From Chara braunii (Eukaryota > Streptophyta > Charophyceae > Charales > Characeae), in assembly GCA_003427395.1 (NCBI GenBank), contig BFEA01000114.1, forward strand, positions 1,317,587 through 1,343,433: a DNA stretch of 25,847 bases, given 5' to 3'. A program made the position numbers and the translations under genes. Positions 17,893-25,847 of this stretch are shown one piece after another (positions within the stretch are counted from its first letter, which is position 1; each line of letters begins with the position of its first letter). The notes under the pieces are model-generated. The model was not told where the DNA came from and ran no database searches. It saw only the letters and a program-made list of their open reading frames with translations.

Positions 17893-18193
17893 TCTGTACG
17901 TGCAGGCAGTGTACCTGTTCGTGCAAAGGAAAGTGTTTGCTCAAGTCGTAAATGTGTCTGTTCGTTTAGAGTTGTGCCTGTCCGAAAGTTAAGTCAGTAG
18001 GCACAGCCCCAGTTCTGGTCTAAGTCAAGGGGTCAGTCCAGATCCAGACTTTCAAGTCCAAAATCCCGGCCGAAGTGCCTCAGCAGCAGTTGAACCTCAT
18101 TGGGACTATACTGGGACACATGCAATGCAGGGTCTGGGACAAATGGAGAGGCTGAATTGAGCCAATGCAGACCCAACGAGGGGTGGCCAACAC

Positions 18194-18199
18194 TATAAA
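18194..18199 (+). promoter_or_regulatory. TATA box of the LTR promoter
   Basis: CACTATAAAGG at 18191-18201 lies about 620 bases before the LTR end. Retrotransposon transcripts usually start some 25-35 bases after such a box, which would put the U3/R border near 18225-18235. Confidence 0.5.
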
Positions 18200-18822
18200 G
18201 GAAGTTGCCAGCCTCATTCCTCGCCAGATCTCCACTGGCTACTTCTGCGTGGAAGTGCGAAGTCAGGAGGAGCAACGCTGGAGGATGAAGATGCGCTAAG
18301 TGAGGGAAGAAGCCTGTACGCTGGAAGTGATGCAGCCATAGCTGCCCAACGAGTTAGTACTAGTAGTAGAGGGTTAGTAGTGACAGCTATGAGTAGTATT
18401 CAAAGTAGATCCTCATGAGTAGAGAGTGTGTATGCATCGTAGGAGGAAGGGACTGAGCTATAGAGTGTTCATTCAAGGTTTGGCTATGGGAGATACTTAC
18501 CTGAGTTGGATGTGAACTGCAGAGGTGGCACTGAAGAGATGTGACCGCATTGATGACTTGGAGACAATCTGCAGAAGTAGCGCTGATGCCTTGGAAGTCA
18601 TATTGACGAGTTGAACAAAGATTTGTGTTGCGCTGATGAGCGTTGGACTCTAGGGAACTTTGAAACAATTTGTAATCATATTTCTGATAATATAAGCTGT
18701 GAAACTCGGTCCTCTTCTTCTCTACCTTTGTCTATGGTTGAGACTATTGATCACTGCGTGTGAAGATGATGCATGACATGTACACATCTGCGTGAGATGG
18801 TCCCCAGGACCCATGCAAAATT

Positions 18823-18834
18823 TGGTATCGGAGC
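18823..18834 (+). other. Primer binding site, initiator tRNA-Met
   Basis: TGGTATCGGAGC complements the 3' end of plant initiator tRNA-Met (TGGTATCAGAGC) at 11 of 12 positions. It primes minus-strand DNA synthesis in retrotransposons. It lies five bases after the proposed LTR end. Confidence 0.85.
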
Positions 18835-19788
18835 AGATGCTCGCTACTCTCATAGCGCTGGTCTGATCAAGGCCGGCGAGAAGAAGTGGTGATGGAGGAA
18901 TAGCGAAGGAGGGAGGAGGAGAAGAAGAGTGTTGATAGTGGGGGAAGCAGGCCGAAGAAGAAGTGGCAAAGTCTACTTACCTGGAGCGTGCGGAGCGTCG
19001 TGGAACATCATCGGCGGTATCTTCAAAAAGAGAGAAGCACCTCCTTTCCCTGAACCTGCATGTATGTGTGTGTCCCCTACCTTCTCTCTCTCTGACCCTC
19101 TGAAGGTGACTGCTGCTGATCTGGTCAAGAATCGAAGTCTGGATCTGGGTTGTCATAGCTGTCAGGTCTGAGCCGTCAGAGTCTGATGACCCAAGTGTGA
19201 TGTGTAAGGAATTGGTCACACTAGAGTAGGTGGTCCAATATTCTGCGAATAGGAGTAGGTCTCTCTCCTATCCCTCTTGATAGGCAGACTGGGTATCGTT
19301 ATCAAGAACCCAGAATCGATGTGGGAAGTGGCTATGTGCCACGTCAGATAGCATGTACCAGGCANCATAAGGATGATATTGAGCATCTACAGGGCTTGTT
19401 AAGCCCGAAAGAAAGAAAAGGGTATACGAAGTATCTCTGCCTGGGTGGGTAAGTGAACCAATTGCATCTGACTTCTCTGCGCTATACTCCATATCTGTAC
19501 CAAGCAACTAGCCAAGTTAGTACCAAAAAAAAAAAAGAGAAAGCAAGACAACAGAAACACATTACCAAAGTTCGATCCAGGAGGCCAGACAGCACAACAA
19601 AAAAAAATATATATATATCTATTTCAGTTCGTTTTAGTTCGATCTATTGTTGATTGTATGCAGCACCTTCTACCGTCAAACAGAAAAAAAGAAAGTATAG
19701 TACTCCATTACCGCAAGATAAGACCAAGTCTGTAAGTGGGATAGTACCTTGGTGACCCGGCGGAGGGTTTCCTGTGCCGGTAGTCATC
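18835..19788 (+). other. Retrotransposon leader, no gene
   Basis: About 950 bases separate the PBS from the Gag start. The stretch holds no recognisable protein, an A-run at 19524-19535, another with an (AT)n tract at 19600-19618, and an N at 19365. Long leaders are usual in plant Ty3/gypsy elements. Confidence 0.6.
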
Positions 19789-21925
19789 ATGGATGACTAT
19801 CCCATCCAGGGCCTGTTGGCCCTTTCTGTCTTGTTGGGGCCGCTGTTCCGGCTTATGTTCCCACTGGGGTTCGGGCGTGTGTGCACGTCCCGCATGCTGA
19901 TGCGGTCTGGATCAGTGAAGCCTGGCCCTACACCTGCGGAACAGGCAGAGATAGATCGTAAGTTGACCGAGAAGAAAAAGGAGAGAGAAGCCAAGAAAAA
20001 ACAGAAAGAAGAAGAAGCAAGAAAGAAAATGAAAGAAAAAATGGACAGGGAACAAGAAGAAGAATTGAAAAGTATACAAGAAGAAGAAGAAGAAGAGCAA
20101 AAGGAAGTGGAGACTTTAGTAAGACGTTGTCCCATTGACATCCCAGAGAGTAGTACAACACAGAGGCTTCCGGTTGAACCGCTAAATTGGGCTGATCAGT
20201 ATTATTACTCCAGCGAAGTCCTAAAAGAATCTGAAGAAGAACGTGATGTGTTCATTGCCAAATTAGCCACGGTGACAGATACGGTTGAACGCAATCTGAT
20301 GATGGCAGAGAAAAGGGCTGAGTTGAACAGCAAGTTGTTAGCAGCCAGAAGGCAAGAAGTGAACGAAAAGAAAAGGTTGCAGGCAGAAGGGGAGAAATTG
20401 CAGAAAGCGCTAGAAGCGTAAAAGGAAAACCCCTCTGAAACTGAAGCAGAGCTTGCACTCCTCAAGGAGGCCGTCCTCAACACGAGGCAAGATATGGACT
20501 TAATGCGTCAGACTTTGCAACGTGTAGAAACACATCGAGTGGAATTTGAAACACTCTGGAACAACTTCTTGGAAAAGTCAGCCAAGGATGTGGACCATCA
20601 TGTTCAGACATATATCCAGGCTTTGGATGACCACGCCAGTAAGACATTCACCCCCGAAGTTATAGAAAAGATTGTAAAGGGAGCTGGAGTCGACGGAGGA
20701 GATGGAGATGGCGATGGCGATGGTGACAAAAAGGGGAAGAAGAAAATGGGGATCCAAAGGAAAAACTTCCTCAGGAAACCGGGCAGGTTAACAAGATAAA
20801 ACTTAAACTGCCATGGACCTACAATGGAAAAAAAAACGAGAGTGTATTGCACTGGGCGGCGGCAATTGAAACCTATGTGTACGGACAACGTATCCCATAC
20901 TAGGACAGGGTGTTGATGGCAACTTTGTGCATGGGAGGTGATGCCATGAGTTTCGCCATCTCGCTGCAAAAGGAAGCGGGATGCAGCTCTATGGTAGAGT
21001 ATTCGCAGCAAACACGAATCGAAGATTTCCTTAAGTTAATAAGAGAAAGATTTGAGGACAAAAACTTGGCAAGACATACATAAATGTTGATCCTCAGCCT
21101 TCCTGACAGGAAATGGAAGAGTACCTCTGCACTAAAGGCAACTATGGATGAACTATTGCAATGCCCTGATCACGGGTTGATGTCGACCCAAATCTTAAAC
21201 AGCTTTGCACGAGCACTCCCGGATCCCTTAAGAACACAACTCTATCCCCGTACCAAGGAAGAGGGGATGACATATGAGAAGTTCGTCAAGATCGCCATAG
21301 ATCATGTTGGCTTTCTTGTTGAAGCAAATTATTGCCATTACTGGAAGGATCTGCAAGCGGGTAAGAGATGGCAAAACCGCACCATCTCAAGGTCTATACC
21401 TGGGAAAGACAGTCTCCTTCTAACCTTTGAAGAAGGAGGTGCCGAGACCATCTCCTGGGATCAGGTAGACTATGGTCTCGATGAACCCAACAGACCGGTA
21501 GCTCAGGAGGGAAGTTACGCGGCTGCTGCAGCCCGCGGGGGAGGGCGTCAAGGAAGAGGGCGTGGCCGAGGAAGAGGTCGCGGCCGTGGTGGACGAGGAT
21601 TCGGCACCCAGAGGGGTGGTGGTGAAGGAAGCCACTACGTGGGGGGAAGGGGAAATGGTCCCTCATACGGTGGTCGTGGTTCTTACTCCACTTGGGGTAG
21701 AGGAAGAGGCTCCGGGTACAACAAGTGGGATAAGCCATACCCACCACATCTAGGCCTACCGGAAGGAGAGCCTTGGAAAGAGTTGGGAATTACAGAAAAA
21801 GTCTGGCCGAAAGGAAGAAGGCAGATCAATGCCTCAAATATGGGGACCCCGACCACATTGTCCCCTATTGCCCTGACTATAGGGGGGCAAAAGGGAACAA
21901 CCAGTAGAGGTGCCAATTGCCTCTA
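19789..21925 (+). pseudogene. Gag of the Ty3/gypsy element (broken)
   Basis: Gag forms the retrotransposon particle and binds its RNA. I start at ATG 19789; GTG at 19774 is less likely. Order: a hydrophobic N-terminal stretch, a P-A-E-Q-A-E helix leading to a long Lys/Glu coiled coil (about 19940-20420), an acidic Gly-Asp repeat (20696-20727), a Gag core from about 20790 with L-H-W-A-A-A-I-E-T-Y-V and C-M-G-G-D-A-M, and an Arg-Gly-rich RNA-binding tail (21530-21720). A zinc-knuckle remnant C-x2-Y-x4-H-x4-C at about 21830-21871 has Tyr for the second Cys. Stops: TAA 20419, TAG 20901, TAA 21081; frame changes near 20745, between the RGG tail and the knuckle (before 21830), and near 21895. Not functional. 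Confidence 0.85.
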
Positions 21926-24900
21926 CCAGAGCTCCGAATGTTGAAAAAGTAGAATCCTCCCATTCGAAGACTCCACTGGCAGAAACTGAAGAGGAAGGAA
22001 GTCCCCATCTAGTGCACTGTCCAGAGGTGGCAAATGTATGCATCTCTCTAGATGGATCCCTCGCTGGCATGGGTGATGAGTTGGCCGCTCGTCGCCAAGC
22101 CTGGACTGAATCGCTAAAAAAGAAAGGACAGCTAATAATTGCAGATCTACAGATAAATCGAATAAGAGTAGGAGGTATGATAGACAGCGGGTCTACACGC
22201 AGTTATGTTAGTAAAAGAGAGTTGCAGAAACTGCGTCTTGGGCTTAAGGTTAAGAAGTTAGATGAGCCCATTGTAAGTAAGTTAGCAAATAGTAGTGAAA
22301 CCGTCATGGATCGATACGTCGAGGGAGTACAAGTATAATTTCGGCTAGAAGCAGAGGGAAAGGTGGAACGCGTTCTCCACTCTCTGACCTTCTTGGTGGA
22401 GGATAACTTGCCCTTTGATGTGTTATTAGGAATGGATTGGGGTGAGGCTGCACATGTGGATTTAAAGTCGAGGGAACATGAATGTTGGCTTCCAAATCCG
22501 CAAGGAGGTAAGAAGACAATCCGCCTCTATCATGAATCTGGAAAGGAAAGCAGCCTAGCTCACTGTTGTATGAGTGCCCCAGCGTTCGCTCGCCATGTTA
22601 AGAAACATAACTTGCATGACCAAGTCTTTGTGGCATACGTGCGCCCAATAAAGGAAGGAGAAACTAAAGAGGAAGTCAGGTCTCAAGAGATTGAGAGAAT
22701 CTTGAAAGAGTTTGCCGATGTGGCTGAAGCCCCAAGCGGTGTGGTGGAACGACCAATCCGCCACCGCATTGATATCATTCCAGGGAGCGCGCCCCCGAAG
22801 GGGCCTATCTATCGTATGTCGCCCCAGGAATTTGATGAACTGCGAACCCAACTCGATGGGTTGCTGAAAAATGGATGGATAAGGCCTAGCTCCTCGCCCT
22901 ATGGTGCGCTTGTGCTCTTTGTGCCTAAGAAAGACGGCGGCGTTCGAATGTGTATAGACTATAGGAGATTAAATGATATAACCGTAAAGAATGTCGAACC
23001 ATTATCGCGAATAGACGATTTGCTGGATCGCATGCAGGGCTGCAAAATCTTTTCAAAGATTGATCTAAAATTCGGCTACCATCGGATTGAGGTTGAGCCG
23101 GAAGACCAACATAAGACTGCCTTCAGGACAAGGTATGGGCATTATGAGTTTATAGTTTTGCCCTTTGGTCTCACAAATGCCCCTGCCACTTTCCAAAGGA
23201 CAATGAACGAACTATTTCGTGAGTGGCTTGACAAGTTTGTTGTGATTTATCTAGATGATATTTTGATTTTTAGTAAAGATGAAAAGGAACACGTTGAGCA
23301 CCTTCGACTTGTGCTAAATAAACTACGAGAAGCAAAACTCAAGATAAACCCAAAAAAGTGTGAATGGGCTAAGCGTTAGGTTCTATACCTAGGACATGTG
23401 ATTGATGGAGATGGAGTCAAACCGGAAGATTTCAAAATAGCAGCAATCAGAGATTGGTTGAACCCCCGCACCTTGACTGAGTTGCGGTCGTTCCTTGGGT
23501 TAGCCAACTACTATCGCAAGTTCGTAAGGCACTTTACGATAATAGTTGCTCCCCTTCGCCGGTTACATAAGAAAGAAGTAATTTGGAAATGAGATTCAGA
23601 CTGCACTATGTCTTTCAAGCGTATGAAAAAGTGTTTGATCGACTACCCGGTTTTGAAAGTGGCGAACCCTTCCTTGCCTTTCGTGGTCACAACCGACGCT
23701 AGTCAATATGGTATGGGTGCTGTACTCCAGCAAGATGATGGGCATGGATACATGCCTGTAGAGTTTATGTCTTGCCGATTACCTAACGAGAAGGTGGCCG
23801 CTTCCATGTATGAAAGGGAGTTGTATGCTCTACGAGACGCTCTCAATCATTGGCGACACTACCTTCTGGGACGACATTTTAAGGTGTACTCTGACCATGA
23901 AACACATCGCTGGCTTAAAACGCAGGCCCGAATGACACCTAAGTTCACAAGGTGGGCCGCAAAGATTGATATGTTTGACTTTGAATTGAAGCCAGTCAAG
24001 GGTAAGTATAACGTTGTTGCTGATGCACTAAGTCGTAGATCAGACTTTTTCGGTGCTATTATAACCTATCTAGATGTAGGTGCTGACATACAAGAAAATA
24101 TTAGAAATGCGTATCCCACTGATCCTGTTTATGGAACCATGATTACACTAGTGCAAGAAAAGCCAGCAGAGTTTCCCGATCATAAAGTAACTCAGGGCCT
24201 ATTGTTTGAACGAACTGATGTGAATGATAGGCTGTGCATACCCAATAATGAAGAGATCAAAAGCATGATCTTGGGGGAATGCCATGATACAGAAGGCCAT
24301 TTTGGGTGGAAGAAGACCTATGGGACCTTGTTGCGTTCCTACACCTGGCCTCAAATGAAAGCAGACTGTATCGTGTATGTGCAAGGTTGTCAAGTATGCC
24401 AACGGAACAAAAGCACCACGCAATCGCCCCTTGGTCTACTTAAGCTTTTGCTTATCCCTACCGGCCCTGGAGACTCTGTCTCTATAGATTTCATGGATAC
24501 GAAGGTGAAGAGCAGAAATGGGAAAACACAAGTAATGGTCATAGTGGATAGATTCACGAAGTATGCTGTTTTTGTAGCCTTGCCTTCGGAAGCAAAGACT
24601 GATTTGGTAATTCGGGAGTTTTTAACCATTGGGTAAAAGACTTTGGACATCCCTTAACTATTGTGAGTGACAGAGATACCCGATTCACAAGTGAACAATG
24701 GCAGCAACTTATGAATGTATATGGTTCTAAGTTGGCAATGTCATCAGGTAGGCATCCTGAGACTAATGGTCAGACTGAACAAATGAATAAGATCTTGCAG
24801 CAGACTTTGCACATGTACATTCGTCCCGATCAGATTGACTGGGATGAACATCTGCCTAAAGTTGCTAGTGCCTATAATAACTTTGTACATCTATCTACGT

Positions 24901-25574
24901 GTAAGACTCCTATGGAGTTGCGCCTGGGATGGCGTCCACGCAGACCTATTGATCGGTTGAACCCGAATCAAGTCCATAAGCTTCCTCTAGGAACTAGTGA
25001 ATTTGCAGTCCAATATCAAAAAGACATTGAGAAGGTAAAAGAAAACATACTCAAAGCCCAACATCAGATGATTGAACAGGCAAATAAACATAGACACCCG
25101 TCTCAATTTGCTGTAGGAGATTTNGTTTGGGTAAAATCTAGAGAGTTTGCTCNTGAAGAAAACATCTCTCAAAAGCTTTTACCTGCCTACAGAGGTCCTT
25201 GGCAGGTTCTAGACGTAATTGGAGATGTAGATGGTCCTTCATATGTCATTGAGGTTCCTTTACATTTGCATACTTATCCAGTGTTCCACGCCTCAAAGCT
25301 CCTACCTTGCGTGACGAATGAGTTGTTTCCAAGCCGCAGGTCAGCGATACCTCCAAGTATGGGTGAAAGGTATGACGTGGAAAAGATTATTGCAGAAAGA
25401 ACTTTTCATACTGGCCGTCGAGGCAGACCACAACGACAATACAAGGTGAGGTTTGCCTACCAGAATCCTAGCGAGGATCGCTGGTTCACCAGGGAAGACT
25501 TGCTAGAGTCTGCACCTCATATTGTGTCTGCCTATGAAGAGGAAAGAAAAGGAATCTATATCATTGATGAGTAA
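21910..25574 (+). pseudogene. Pol of the Ty3/gypsy element: protease, RT, RNase H, integrase, chromodomain (broken)
   Basis: The domain order is that of a chromovirus. Protease: M-I-D-S-G-S-T-R-S-Y (catalytic Asp at 22183) and L-L-G-M-D-W (about 22425). Reverse transcriptase 22800-23400: [22 protein letters not shown] and Y-L-D-D (23248-23259), all catalytic Asp present. RNase H: T-T-D-A-S-Q-Y-G-M-G-A (Asp 23695) to A-D-A-L-S-R-R. Integrase: a zinc-finger region with C-Q-V-C (about 24391), Asp 24487, Asp 24669 and Glu 24777, the last two with 35 residues between them as in D,D35E. C-terminal chromodomain (about 25370-25545) with Y-D-V-E-K-I-I and D-R-W-F-T-R-E-D-L, thought to guide insertion through histone marks. 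Breaks: TAA 22336, TAG 23377, TGA 23590 and a frameshift near 24615. N bases at 25124 and 25153. The last frame ends in TAA 25572. Confidence 0.93.
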
Positions 25575-25600
25575 ATAATTCTCAGAGGACTTCGAAACTA

Positions 25601-25620
25601 GGCCGGCGAGAGTAAAAGGG
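25601..25620 (+). other. Polypurine tract region before the 3' LTR
   Basis: GGCGAGAGTAAAAGGG (25605-25620), purine-rich, lies at the Pol/LTR boundary where plus-strand DNA synthesis is primed. TAAAAGGG is also present at the 5' LTR start, so the tract/LTR border cannot be fixed exactly. Confidence 0.5.
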
Positions 25621-25847
25621 CCTTTACCCGATATAGGCGAAGGCCTTGCAAAGGTAAAGCAGCATGAGCCTTGTAAAAGTAAAGCATTGTGAAAAGGTAT
25701 CTCGCCAGGGCTCAGAAATGTGAAAGCAGGTCAAAGGTCAAGTTCTCTATCTACAGGCACATCTAAATCTAAGGCAAAGGGTATTATCAAAAGACTTACC
25801 TGTTCACCAGGAGATGTGTATGTCATGTCTGTTCGGGTAAGAGTGTG
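25613..25847 (+). mobile_element. 3' LTR of the Ty3/gypsy element, truncated by the window end
   Basis: Matches 17562-17796 base for base without gaps; eight substitutions in 235 bases. The last 95 bases are identical to the duplicated block in the 5' LTR and the sequence stops at the same base as the break at 17796. The remaining kilobase of LTR and the right flank are not in the window. Confidence 0.92.

Larger units (their letters stand above)
17562..18817 (+). mobile_element. 5' LTR of a Ty3/gypsy retrotransposon
   Basis: Bases 17562-17796 match 25613-25847 over 235 positions with eight differences, all in the first 140. The right edge is set by the primer binding site at 18823; TGCA at 18814-18817 is a plausible end, giving an LTR of about 1.25 kb (inflated by a probable 96-base assembly duplication). 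A canonical 5' TG is not evident: the homology opens with TAAAAGGGCC, so the start may be off by about ten bases. The LTR interrupts the minus-strand RT pseudogene, so it inserted later. The right flank and target duplication lie outside the window. Confidence 0.85.

Noticed and set aside
17765-17992. Short frame over the N at 17797
   Set aside because: It is created by the assembly duplication inside the LTR.

Overview
The window looks like repeat-dominated nuclear DNA of a green-lineage eukaryote, possibly a charophyte-type alga. This rests on a plant-type GH28 (polygalacturonase) exon with GT-AG borders, a chromodomain Ty3/gypsy retrotransposon primed by initiator tRNA-Met, paired Arabidopsis-type telo-boxes and long (GA)n/(TC)n tracts. 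The species is inferred, not shown. The only credible host gene piece is the GH28 exon at 240-380; its neighbouring exons are not in the window.

Left third (1-7900): the GH28 exon is followed by a 34-bp tandem repeat, a foldback MITE-like element (633-1154), a 1.2-kb near-palindrome made of two inverted copies of a ~600-bp repeat (1357-2572) next to a tRNA-like SINE head, a pure poly-A insert with a 17-bp flanking duplication (2774-2827), a group II intron reverse transcriptase fragment probably of organellar origin (3270-3703), a LINE C-terminal remnant on the minus strand, and a strongly diverged but fold-preserving piece of eukaryotic large-subunit rRNA (6370-6680).

Middle (7900-14200): a decayed Gag pseudogene from a second LTR-retrotransposon family, a 49-bp-arm hairpin (10041-10159), SINE fragments, several microsatellites, an inverted telo-box pair, and an assembly gap (13623-14023) inside a GA microsatellite.

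Right part (14190-25847): a nested pair of retroelements. On the minus strand, a broken non-LTR-type reverse transcriptase (17559-15192) is followed about 0.9 kb downstream by a textbook minimal type I hammerhead ribozyme (14270-14196), an arrangement typical of Penelope-like elements. It is cut at its 5' end by a plus-strand Ty3/gypsy chromovirus (LTR from about 17562; TATA, PBS, Gag, protease, RT, RNase H, integrase, chromodomain, start of the 3' LTR). Both elements are full of stops and frameshifts and are pseudogenes. The 5' LTR holds an exact 95-bp duplication around a single N, and the window ends at the same LTR position, which marks an assembly break rather than biology.
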